Assembly: GCA_934650095.1 (NCBI GenBank)
Contig: CAKUFT010000006.1
Span: 1 to 62,668 of the forward strand
Direction of reading: 5' to 3'
From: an uncultured Collinsella sp.
GTDB lineage: Bacteria; Actinomycetota; Coriobacteriia; Coriobacteriales; Coriobacteriaceae
DNA: 62,668 nucleotides
Shown here: in pieces, positions 1-7,377 of the stretch
How positions within the stretch are numbered: the first letter of the stretch is position 1
How the letters are laid out: every line of letters starts with the position of its first letter
Made by a program: the position numbers and the translations under genes
Notes under the pieces: generated by a model
What the model saw: the letters and a program-made list of their open reading frames with translations, nothing else
What the model was told of the DNA's origin: nothing
The model's database searches: none

Positions 1-923
1 TCGGAAAGCGACGCCTTGTCGGCGCGGTTCTTGCCCCAAAACGCGCAGGCCACCATGCCGGGGCCCACGTGCGAGCCGATGGTGGGACCCACGGAGCTGC
101 GAATGATCGTGACGTCGGCGCAACCCTCCTCCTTGCGGATGGCGGCCTCGAGCCAGTCACCGTCCTTCTCGGCATCGGCCGTCATGATGGCGATGGGCAT
201 GGTGCGATCGGGCACGTAGTTCTCACGGAACGACTTGAGGATGGACTTGAGCGCCTTCTTGCGGCCGCGGTTGACGCCGATCAGCGACAGCGAGCCGGCC
301 AGGTCGTAGGACAGCTCAGGTTTGACGTCGAGCTTTGCCGTGAGCTGTGCCGCCGCGGGCGGAATGCGGCCGCCGGCAGCCAGCGCGTCAAAACTCTCGA
401 GCGTAAAGTAGCCGTGGACATAGGTCTTGGCCTCGTTTGCCCAGTCGACCAGCTGCTTGGCGGTGAGTCCCGCCGAACGCTGGCGCACGGCCTCAAGCGC
501 CAAGAGCTCGCCGGTCGCACAGGGCAGAGCGTTGTCGACCACGTACAGCTCAAAGTTGGGATACTCGGCGCGCACGGCGTCCGCCGCCCGGCACGCGGAG
601 TTGTAGCTCGACGACAGCGCCGAGGTAAAGCACAGGTAGACCGTGGGCGTACCCTCTTTGGCGCACTCGGTAAAGAACTCGATATAGCGACCGAGCGACA
701 CAGCCGAGGTGGACACGCGGGCACCGGCGCGCATGCGGTCGTAGAACTCCTTGGGTGTGATGCTCGACCAGATGTCATCCGTGCGCTCCTCGCCATCGAT
801 AATGAAGGGGAAACCCAGGATATCGACATCGAGGTTCGCGGCGACCTCGGGGCTAAAGTCGCAGCAGGTATCGACGACGATGCGGCAACGGTCAGAATGG
901 CCGGCGGATGCAGCCTTGTCCAT
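1..923 (-). CDS. DegV family fatty acid-binding protein (3' end beyond window)
   Basis: About 307 codons are visible before the frame runs off the left edge, so the C-terminus is missing. The ATG start at 923 leads into MDKAASAGHSDRCRIVVDT, then DGEERTDDIW and a RVSTSAVSLG stretch that is typical of DegV proteins, where the Thr-Ser pair lies by the bound lipid. Members bind a fatty acid; in Firmicutes related proteins (FakB) present it to a kinase, but no kinase gene is in view. It lies 79 bp downstream of hpf on the same strand, with a terminator between them, so it is probably transcribed separately. Family assignment is firm; the exact role is inference. Confidence 0.88.
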   Translation of the reverse strand, partial: MDKAASAGHSDRCRIVVDTCCDFSPEVAANLDVDILGFPFIIDGEERTDDIWSSITPKEFYDRMRAGARVSTSAVSLGRYIEFFTECAKEGTPTVYLCFTSALSSSYNSACRAADAVRAEYPNFELYVVDNALPCATGELLALEAVRQRSAGLTAKQLVDWANEAKTYVHGYFTLESFDALAAGGRIPPAAAQLTAKLDVKPELSYDLAGSLSLIGVNRGRKKALKSILKSFRENYVPDRTMPIAIMTADAEKDGDWLEAAIRKEEGCADVTIIRSSVGPTIGSHVGPGMVACAFWGKNRADKASLS

Positions 924-941
924 CAAAGCGACTCCTTACGT

Positions 942-973
942 AAAAAGGCGGCCACCCGCATGGGATGGCCGCC
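942..973 (-). terminator. Rho-independent terminator after hpf
   Basis: GGCGGCCA (947-954) pairs with TGGCCGCC (966-973). Read on the minus strand the stem is followed by five T residues (942-946). It sits between the hpf stop and the degV start. Confidence 0.8.
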
Positions 974-1002
974 AGCCGTTAACTCATGCAAGTTAACGTA
1001 TT

Positions 1003-1587
1003 TTACTCGTCAAGTGTTTCGATACGGGGCTTGATGATGCCATATCCACCATTCTTACGGTGATACACCACATTGATGAGGCCAGTCGTCGCATTCTCGA
1101 ACACGTAGAAGTCGTGGCCGAGCAGATCGGTCTGCACCAGCGCCTGCTCCTCAGTCATCGGGGTGACGTCGATGACCTTCTCGCGGACGAGCAGGTCGTC
1201 CTCCTCCTCGGGCAGCAGCAGGTCGGCCAGATCCTCTACGCGCTCGACCGGCGCGACATCCGCGGCGCTGGCACCGCCCTGGCGGTTGTCCACGACCTTG
1301 GTCTTGAACTTGCGCAGCTGACGGGTGACCTTATCGGCGGAAAGGTCGATGGCGGCGTACATATCGGCACCGTGCTCGGCAACGCGAATCACAGAACCGC
1401 GAGCGCGAACCGTGACCTCGACGATTGCCGGGTTGGGGTTCGAGGGGTTCTTCTCATAGCGAAGTACAACGTCGACCGTCATGGGCTCGATATCGAAAAC
1501 CTTGAGCGCCTCGCCGATCTTCTCATCCACATGCGCACGCAGAGCATCGGTTACCGTCGTCTTGCGTCCAGAAACCTTGATATCCAT
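1003..1587 (-). CDS. hpf: Ribosome hibernation-promoting factor, long form
   Basis: This 194-residue protein binds the 30S decoding region and dimerises 70S ribosomes into inactive 100S particles in stationary phase. Residues 1-100 form the RaiA/YfiA-like fold (MDIKVSGRKTTVTDALRAHV, then VRARGSVIRVAEHGADMYAAI). A charged linker follows, then the C-terminal dimerisation domain (VIDVTPMTEEQALVQTDLLG, YHRKNGGYGII) that marks the long form. The open frame continues 20 codons further upstream, but the ATG at 1587 has GGAG nine bases before it and matches the family start. It is monocistronic, with a terminator just downstream. Confidence 0.95.
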   Translation of the reverse strand: MDIKVSGRKTTVTDALRAHVDEKIGEALKVFDIEPMTVDVVLRYEKNPSNPNPAIVEVTVRARGSVIRVAEHGADMYAAIDLSADKVTRQLRKFKTKVVDNRQGGASAADVAPVERVEDLADLLLPEEEDDLLVREKVIDVTPMTEEQALVQTDLLGHDFYVFENATTGLINVVYHRKNGGYGIIKPRIETLDE

Positions 1588-1804
1588 ACGTGGCTCCAAT
1601 CTGCCTCGGGGACTTACTGTACTGGCTATGTACCCATTGCCGTGCATTTAATCACGCGGATTCCCAAAGACCCGAATAACGATTGCTTGATACCGCATAC
1701 CGAAGTCTCGCACTTTTCTGTGGCAAAGTGCGCTATGGGAGGGCGTCACCGGCATTAGTTTTGGCCCTAGAAATTTGCTTTGACCTGCTGGTTTTATAGA
1801 GATG

Positions 1805-1838
1805 AAAAAGCCGGGCTCCCCTATTGGGGAAGCCCGGC
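1805..1838 (-). terminator. Terminator downstream of the solute-binding lipoprotein gene
   Basis: GCCGGGCT (1810-1817) pairs with AGCCCGGC (1831-1838). On the minus strand the stem ends in five Ts (1805-1809). A second hairpin lies between this and the gene. The rest of 1588-1904 holds the hpf upstream region and nothing else recognised. Confidence 0.8.
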
Positions 1839-1861
1839 AGTGCGTGTTGAAACCGTGAAGA

Positions 1862-1890
1862 GGCGTCTCTCCTAGCGCATAGGAGACGCC
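1862..1890. repeat. Intergenic hairpin just after the lipoprotein gene
   Basis: GGCGTCTCTCCTA and TAGGAGACGCC form an 11-12 bp stem around a short loop. There is no U-run, so it is not a classical terminator by itself. It lies between the lipoprotein stop and the terminator at 1805 and may protect the 3' end from exonucleases. Confidence 0.55.
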
Positions 1891-1904
1891 ACCCCTAGCA
1901 ATAA

Positions 1905-2897
1905 CTAGCTATTAAGCTTGTTAATGTCGTCGTCGGTGATGGTGTCTTCCTGGCTGGACGATTTGTCTTCGGAGGATGCGGTCTCATTGTGGGAATCGGA
2001 GGACTCGCTGCCGGAGGATGCGGAGCCAGACGACTGAAGGTTGACACCAGATACTGTCTTAGTGGTGAGGTCGTAGGGCATCGTGCCATACCAGACGCAG
2101 TGGACTGCCTCGAGCGTACCGTCGACCGTGATGCCGTCGAGGGCATCGCTCACGGCACGGCACAGTTCGTCATTGGACGAGAGGCCCGCAACACCAAGCG
2201 TCGAGGGCGCCTCGAGCGCACCGACATAGGAGATCTCGCTCATCAGGCGTGCAAGGTAGCCGCCGGCCGTGGAGTCGCAGATCACATAGTCGACTTCGCC
2301 GGACTCGAGCGCCTCAAAGCACTCGTTGATGTTGGGGTAGGTCTTTTGGTTGGCGGTGATGCTCTGCTTAGCAAGCGCCTCCTGCGAGGCCGATGACATC
2401 TGGACACCCAGAGTAGACGTGTTAAGGGTATCGGTGGAAACGTTTAGCGACCCACCATCGCTGGTTCTACCGAACACGGAAGCGGCATCGTACAGGCAGG
2501 TGCCGAGCGAGCTAACGTCCCCGTCCGTGGAGTTGATCTCGCCGATAAAGATATCAGCCTTTTTGTCGCCGAGCGCGGAACCTGCCGAGGACGCATCGAC
2601 AAAGGCGACCTTAAGGCCCATGCGGCTTGCGAGGGCGCGGGCAGCGTCGACTGCATACCCCGTGAGCTCGCCGTCAGCGCCCTGCATGGCCTGCGGCGCA
2701 TCGGAGGTATCGAGGGCAACCGTCAGGGTACCGGGAGTGACCAGGGCATCATCCGACACCGTGGGCGTGACGGTCTCGTACTCGATCTGGTCGATCGTGG
2801 GAGTCGTGAACGTAGACAGCGGGTTGAACGCGCATCCGCTCAGGCCCAAAACGGCGATGACCGCTGCGGTCCCAGCACCTAACCGAGCCGCGTGCAT
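1905..2897 (-). CDS. Extracellular solute-binding lipoprotein (family 3, amino-acid type)
   Basis: A 330-residue lipoprotein. Residues 1-22 form a signal peptide ending in the lipobox LSGC, with the Cys as lipidation site. The body matches type 3 periplasmic-binding proteins: LTVALDTSDAPQAM, then GELTGYAVDAARALASRMGL, then DIFIGEINS. The last 45 residues are Ser/Glu/Asp-rich and probably disordered. The open frame extends 133 codons upstream, but ATG 2897 has GAGGGG eight bases before it and places the lipobox correctly. No permease or ATPase gene is adjacent, so it is an orphan binding protein or serves a transporter elsewhere. Confidence 0.85.
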   Translation of the reverse strand: MHAARLGAGTAAVIAVLGLSGCAFNPLSTFTTPTIDQIEYETVTPTVSDDALVTPGTLTVALDTSDAPQAMQGADGELTGYAVDAARALASRMGLKVAFVDASSAGSALGDKKADIFIGEINSTDGDVSSLGTCLYDAASVFGRTSDGGSLNVSTDTLNTSTLGVQMSSASQEALAKQSITANQKTYPNINECFEALESGEVDYVICDSTAGGYLARLMSEISYVGALEAPSTLGVAGLSSNDELCRAVSDALDGITVDGTLEAVHCVWYGTMPYDLTTKTVSGVNLQSSGSASSGSESSDSHNETASSEDKSSSQEDTITDDDINKLNS

Positions 2898-3246
2898 CAA
2901 GCTGCCCCTCACCATGTCCACTACCCTGCCTTCTGTGTCGTATACGATCCGTGCGTTGCGCGGAATATCAGATTGTTCCCACCAGCTGACCTGGTATTTG
3001 ACCCCACACTTGCGCACCGGGGTGTTTGCTCGGGAGGCCGCAGCCACCTTCACGACTGGCCCGCTCGCCCGCGAGGCGGTATTGCCCCAAAGAAAGTAGA
3101 ACGGACGGTGCGGCTTACATCTAGGACGCGCCATGATCGCGCCGCGCGCACGCGGTCGCTTACGTGGATCCCTTTGACCGCGTCTGTCTTGGACTAGGAC
3201 GGGCATTTCGTCCGTCCGCAACCACAGCCTGGTAGGAACGTAGCGC

Positions 3247-3275
3247 ATTATAGCTAAGTTCAAGCTAAAGTTTAA
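3247..3275 (-). promoter_or_regulatory. Candidate sigma-A promoter for the lipoprotein gene
   Basis: On the minus strand TTAAAC (3275-3270) and TATAAT (3252-3247) are separated by exactly 17 bases. The predicted start near 3240 would give a leader of about 340 nt before the ATG at 2897. Confidence 0.5.
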
Positions 3276-3348
3276 GGTTAGGGGCGTCATTCGCATCGCG
3301 AGTACAGATTTCGCAGGTCGGAGTGGGCTATTCGTGCCCCTGTGAAGC

Positions 3349-3375
3349 CCGGAGCTCCCCTATGGGGAGCTCCGG
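3349..3375. repeat. Perfect 12-bp inverted repeat
   Basis: CCGGAGCTCCCC, TAT, GGGGAGCTCCGG forms a perfect hairpin without a clear U-tract. It lies between the lipoprotein promoter and the adjacent AGTACT element. Confidence 0.6.
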
Positions 3376-3396
3376 GGCACCCTTCCTAGGGTGCTG

Positions 3397-3613
3397 TGGC
3401 CAAAAAATGGCAAATATGAGTACTGTCACCAATTTAGTAACAGGCAATTTTGGCCTCTCGGACAGATTTTGCGCTCAGTGTCGCCAACCTGATGCTTAGT
3501 TATTCCACATTTGTTTATTATCTTCTTACTTTATGCCGCCTCCGAGTCCCAAATTCCTTGTTTTTGCTGTTACTGATTTAGTGACAGTACTCATATTTGC
3601 CATATTTTGGCCA
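3397..3613. repeat. AGTACT inverted-repeat element, copy A (217 bp)
   Basis: Arms of 47 nt (3397-3443 and 3567-3613) match as inverted repeats at 43 of 47 positions. Each arm starts TGGCCAAAA and contains CAAATATGAGTACTG. A small stem-loop (CTGTCAC, 7-nt loop, GTAACAG) lies inside each arm. The AT-rich centre has no credible open frame. Related copies lie at 17938-18165 and 36029-36256. It fills most of the gene-free stretch 3276-3647. Confidence 0.8.
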
Positions 3614-3647
3614 GGGCATATGATTAACCCCCTATTTTCGACGTGAA

Positions 3648-4757
3648 TTAGACCGGCTTAAGCCCAAAACACGCCCGCAGCGTGTTAAGCAACGCCTCTT
3701 GCTTCTTCCTGCGGGCATCGACACGATTCCGGTACCGCTTTCGCATACGCTGGTGCATGCGCCATGCGAGCGCTTCCATCGCTTCCATGTCACAGAGCAT
3801 TTCGCTATTGACCGTCGCGACCTCGATTCCCATAGTAATCAAGCCCGTGTTGCGCTTTTCATCATGGATACGTCCCCTCCGAGAGGAATGGCCCAGCTCA
3901 CCGTTGTATTCCAGGTCAAACCGGGCCGCTTCTTGATACGCATCGCAAACTGCATGAGGCATCCCCGAGATTGCCTGCGCACGGTCATCGAACTCGATCT
4001 TGTAGTCGGTCTTAAAAGGTCCGCAGGCAAACCCGCCATAGGAAAACGGAAGCGAAAACAGGGCGAGCATGATGCACTCCATGGGTGAGCGCAGGTTTTC
4101 CGAAAGATAGGGACATAGACGCTGCAGTTGTTTGGCCGTGTTCCCCTTGTATACCGCGAGATAATCTGCCAGACGATCGGGCATCAGCACCGGCTCGACT
4201 TCGAAGTAACCCACGTCTGGTGGCTGGTCCTTGTCCTTTGCAAGTTTGTTCGCAACAGGCGAGCTGTAGGGAGGCAGAAACTTGCCGCGATCGCTGAGGG
4301 AAATCTTGGAGCACAGCTCCTGGGCCAGGGCAAACGCCTGGATGCAGCCGACCTCGCGCGCAACGGCAACACAAAGGGCCTCGGGAGATAGGCTGTACAC
4401 CCCCGATTCCACCTCTAGAATCGAGCCGGCGGGCAACCCGGAACATACGGACCAGCCTACGCCAGGCATGCGGCGGCGCTGCGCCGCAGATCCCACCAGC
4501 AAGCACAGATCTTCTTGCACCTCGCCACTTTTGGCTCCAATTCGCACCAAGTCGGGAAGATAGATATCCTCGGTCGAGGGCGACGACGTGCGCAGCACAC
4601 GGCGCTCTTCATCGGGATTAAGGTCCTTCCAGCTGATATAGCCCATCTGCCGGCGCTCGGCGCGCATCATGCGCAGCGCCGAGGCGCCTGTTAGGATTAC
4701 GGAAGCCGCTAGCTGTTCGCCTGTCGGCTCGTTGCGCCGCTCAATCTTCACTGCCAC
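3648..4757 (-). CDS. Unknown protein with VSR/DUF559-like nuclease-fold C-terminus
   Basis: A 369-residue protein of unknown role. I start it at the GTG at 4757, preceded by AGGGGTGG; this overlaps the comF stop by a few bases only in reading context, and a long upstream open frame inside comF is rejected. The N-terminal half (IYLPDLVRIG, SVYSLSPEALCVAVAREVG) resembles AbiEi-like or DUF559 proteins of actinobacteria. The C-terminal part has RFDLEYNGELGHSSRRGR followed by HDEKRNTGLITMGI. That spacing of D, E, H and DEKR is the pattern of the VSR-like PD-(D/E)XK fold. Nuclease activity is inference; a basic helix ends the protein. Confidence 0.6.
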   Translation of the reverse strand: MAVKIERRNEPTGEQLAASVILTGASALRMMRAERRQMGYISWKDLNPDEERRVLRTSSPSTEDIYLPDLVRIGAKSGEVQEDLCLLVGSAAQRRRMPGVGWSVCSGLPAGSILEVESGVYSLSPEALCVAVAREVGCIQAFALAQELCSKISLSDRGKFLPPYSSPVANKLAKDKDQPPDVGYFEVEPVLMPDRLADYLAVYKGNTAKQLQRLCPYLSENLRSPMECIMLALFSLPFSYGGFACGPFKTDYKIEFDDRAQAISGMPHAVCDAYQEAARFDLEYNGELGHSSRRGRIHDEKRNTGLITMGIEVATVNSEMLCDMEAMEALAWRMHQRMRKRYRNRVDARRKKQEALLNTLRACFGLKPV

Positions 4758-4767
4758 AAAACCACCC

Positions 4768-5574
4768 CTACCAAACACGTGCGATAGCAAGGCCATCGAC
4801 GGCCGCGGCACCGGCGCGCTTGAGTTCTGCTGAAGCCGCCGCCATCGTCGCGCCCGTGGTAATGACGTCGTCGATGAGCAGCAGGCGGCGGCCCTGCACG
4901 TCCTCGACTGTCTCGTACATGCCCCGGGCGCGCTCTCGGCGCTCCTCGCGACCGAGTTCGCGCTGGTCACCATGACCGTACTTAACAAGGGCATCGAGTA
5001 GCGGTACACCCGACAGCTCGCAAAATGGATGCGCAATGGCCTCCATATGATCAAAGCCGCGCCGCCGAAACGCTGCCGCCGTCGCAGGCACAAACACCAC
5101 CGCATCCGCACCGGACAGCACACCTCCTAAGCGTTCGGGCGCTACGACCTGGGCATGCAGGGCGGTGTCGTATAGCAGCTCCGCCAGATACGGAGCCAGA
5201 CGGCGCTCGCCCGCGTCTTTGTACGCTTTAATGATGCGCGGCAGCGGATGTGTGTAAACGGCACATGCCAGGCACCGGTCGAGTGCATCGGCCATTGCCG
5301 AGGACGCACCCTCGACCGAGCACTCGGTGCATAGCAGATCACCAAACGGGGCGCCGCATCGAGTGCAGCTATGACACGGATCGATGAGCGTTAGTGCCGC
5401 TAGACAGTCCTGGCAAATAAGCGCGCCGGCGCGCTCGCAGCCGGCGCATCGCGTGGGCGACAACGCCTCAAGCGCCTCGTGCGCCGCGCGCTCGGCAAAC
5501 GGTAGCAATTCGTCCGCAAACGGTAGGGCGCCGACGCTTTGTAGGCACCCCAACACATTCAAATGTCTCTTCAC
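4768..5574 (-). CDS. comF: ComF family phosphoribosyltransferase-like competence protein
   Basis: A 268-residue protein. The N-terminal part holds zinc-ribbon cysteines (CAGCERAGALICQDC, then CTRCGAPFGDLLCTEC), and the C-terminal phosphoribosyltransferase fold has the PRPP loop LLLIDDVITTGAT. In competent bacteria ComF acts in uptake or processing of transforming DNA. The start is the GTG at 5574, preceded by AGGGAGGG; an ATG seven codons earlier lies within that ribosome-binding site. It follows ricT on the same strand. Its ribosome-binding site is one arm of a hairpin (5579-5612). Confidence 0.88.
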   Translation of the reverse strand: MKRHLNVLGCLQSVGALPFADELLPFAERAAHEALEALSPTRCAGCERAGALICQDCLAALTLIDPCHSCTRCGAPFGDLLCTECSVEGASSAMADALDRCLACAVYTHPLPRIIKAYKDAGERRLAPYLAELLYDTALHAQVVAPERLGGVLSGADAVVFVPATAAAFRRRGFDHMEAIAHPFCELSGVPLLDALVKYGHGDQRELGREERRERARGMYETVEDVQGRRLLLIDDVITTGATMAAASAELKRAGAAAVDGLAIARVW

Positions 5575-5578
5575 GACA

Positions 5579-5612
5579 CAACCCTCCCTATGCAAAGGCA
5601 GAGGGAGGGTTG
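5579..5612 (-). promoter_or_regulatory. Hairpin covering the comF ribosome-binding site
   Basis: CAACCCTCCCT (5579-5589) and AGGGAGGGTTG (5602-5612) form a perfect 11-bp stem. In the minus-strand mRNA the arm AGGGAGGGTTG is the comF Shine-Dalgarno region. Translation could therefore be gated, or the hairpin could act as a weak terminator after ricT; it lacks a U-tract. Confidence 0.6.
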
Positions 5613-5676
5613 TTGATTCAGCACTATGGTACCCCGATGTGCTCGGGGCAAGGCAGGTTAAATCCGCTCGCGGGCG

Positions 5677-7377
5677 CTATTCGCCGGCGGGCGGTTGCGG
5701 TGCGGACGAGCTCGGAGTCGAGCCCTCGCCACCATCCTGGCGCGGCTTACGGGAGCGGCGACGGCGACGGCGCTTCTGGCCCTGGTCGGCAGAGCCCTCG
5801 CCACCGCGATCCTCGCGCGGCTCGTGCTCGTCGCGGGCGGCGCCGCGCGCGGCCTTGGCAGCCGCACCTCCGCCGTCACCGGGACGACGACGCGTGACCT
5901 TGACCTCGCCATCCGAGACCTGATCGGCAACGGAGGGCACTGAGGGCTTCTGTTGCGTGCCCGAGGAATGGCGACGGCGCGGACGCGGCGCGCGCTCATC
6001 CTCGCCACGTGACTTGCCGCCCTTGTCGGCAGGCGCATCGGAACCCGAGGGACCCTTGGAAGCGGCACCAGCCTCGCGAGCAGCTGCGGCGCGGAAGGCA
6101 TCCTCGCGCTCCTCGCTCGACAGGTGACGGCGGCGACGGCGCGTGGGGTTCATGCCACCGCCACGGTTTTGCTGCTGAGGCTGCTGAGCCTCGCGCTCGC
6201 GTGAGGCATTCTTGCCTGCAGCCGCGGTCTCGCCGGCATCGCCCGAGCCCGCACGCTTGCGACGGCGGCGGCCACCGGCGGCCTCCTCGGCCTCGGGCGC
6301 CTCGGCCTTACCGCGACCCTTACCGCGGCCACGGCCCTCGCCCTGACTCTGAGCAGCGCGGGCATCGGCATCTGAATCGCGGCGACGGCGCTTGGGCATC
6401 GACGTGCCCGCCAGACGATCGGCGCTCGACAGGCCATCGCCCACGTCGACGCCGTTCTCGCGGTCGAGCTCCATGAGCGCCAGGCGCATCTCGGGCGACT
6501 CGATGCGCTCGAGCACATCGCGCGTCACGCAGTCGGGGCGGCAGTTGCAGCCCTGCTCGGCGGCTTTCTTCTTGCAGCCCTCGGAGCAGGTCATGTCGGC
6601 CAGGTTGACCTTAAAGACCTTGCCGTTCTCCAGGCGCAGCACCAGCTGCTCACGCGGCGTGTCATATTCCTGAATACGCGCCTTGCCGAGCGGCGTATCG
6701 ATGAGCGTCTTCTTTTTGGGCGCGCGGCTCTTAAAGTCCTTGTACGCCTCGAACTCGTAGCGCAGGCAGCACATCAGGCGGCCGCACACGCCGCTGATCT
6801 TTGAGGAATTGAGCGGCAGGTCCTGCTCTTTTGCCATGCGGATCGAGACGGGCTCAAACTGTCCGCCAAAGCGCGTGCAACAGAGCTCCTGGCCGCACTG
6901 GGCATAGCCGCCCACCAGGCGAGTCTCGTCGCGCACGCCGATCTGGCGCATGTCGACGCGAATGTGCAGCGTCGAGGACAGATCCTTGACGAGCTGGCGA
7001 AAATCGACGCGCTCCTCGGCCGCAAAGTAGAACACGGCCTTCTCGCCGCCAAACAGGTACTCGACGCCGACCGGCTTCATCTCGAGGTCGAGTTCTTTGA
7101 CCAGGCGACGAAAGTCGACCATGGCCTCGTCGCCCTGGATGGCAAGATCGTCGGCAAGCTGCAGGTCAATGTCGCTCGCCACGCGCAGCACGGGCTTGAG
7201 CGGCTGACCGATCTCGTCTTGCGGCACCTCGAAGGGATCGGCCGTAACCAAGCCGATCTCGGTTCCGCGCTCGGTGGAGCAAATGGCATAATCGGCCTCG
7301 AGGATATCCAGGTCCTGCGGGTCAAACCACAGGTCGCGCGAGGCGTAGGTAAACTTAACGGGTACGACTAACGGCAT
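5677..7377 (-). CDS. ricT: PSP1/RicT-family protein with long Arg-rich tail
   Basis: 566 residues. The first 300 are the PSP1 domain of RicT/YaaT (VPVKFTYASRDLWFDP, QCGQELCCTRFGG, KISGVCGRLMCCLRYE), with the conserved Cys pairs and a later CNCRPDC. In Bacillus RicT works with RicA and RicF to steer RNase Y cleavage and affects sporulation phosphorelay. The remaining 260 residues are unlike that: low-complexity, with repeated RRRR blocks. The start overlaps the holB stop by 10 nt, so they are translationally coupled. The tmk-holB-ricT order is widely conserved. Confidence 0.9.
   Translation of the reverse strand: MPLVVPVKFTYASRDLWFDPQDLDILEADYAICSTERGTEIGLVTADPFEVPQDEIGQPLKPVLRVASDIDLQLADDLAIQGDEAMVDFRRLVKELDLEMKPVGVEYLFGGEKAVFYFAAEERVDFRQLVKDLSSTLHIRVDMRQIGVRDETRLVGGYAQCGQELCCTRFGGQFEPVSIRMAKEQDLPLNSSKISGVCGRLMCCLRYEFEAYKDFKSRAPKKKTLIDTPLGKARIQEYDTPREQLVLRLENGKVFKVNLADMTCSEGCKKKAAEQGCNCRPDCVTRDVLERIESPEMRLALMELDRENGVDVGDGLSSADRLAGTSMPKRRRRDSDADARAAQSQGEGRGRGKGRGKAEAPEAEEAAGGRRRRKRAGSGDAGETAAAGKNASREREAQQPQQQNRGGGMNPTRRRRRHLSSEEREDAFRAAAAREAGAASKGPSGSDAPADKGGKSRGEDERAPRPRRRHSSGTQQKPSVPSVADQVSDGEVKVTRRRPGDGGGAAAKAARGAARDEHEPREDRGGEGSADQGQKRRRRRRSRKPRQDGGEGSTPSSSAPQPPAGE

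Noticed and set aside
69..1034. Long open frame on the plus strand opposite degV
   Set aside because: Composition is that of an antisense shadow in high-G+C DNA. The minus-strand frame carries DegV motifs.
2898..3240. T-box or amino-acid riboswitch in the lipoprotein leader
   Set aside because: No AGGGTGGNACCGCG element or other known core could be found; only generic hairpins.
4758..5123. Upstream extension of the nuclease-like gene into comF
   Set aside because: It would overlap comF by over 350 bp out of frame. A good GTG start with ribosome-binding site lies at 4757.
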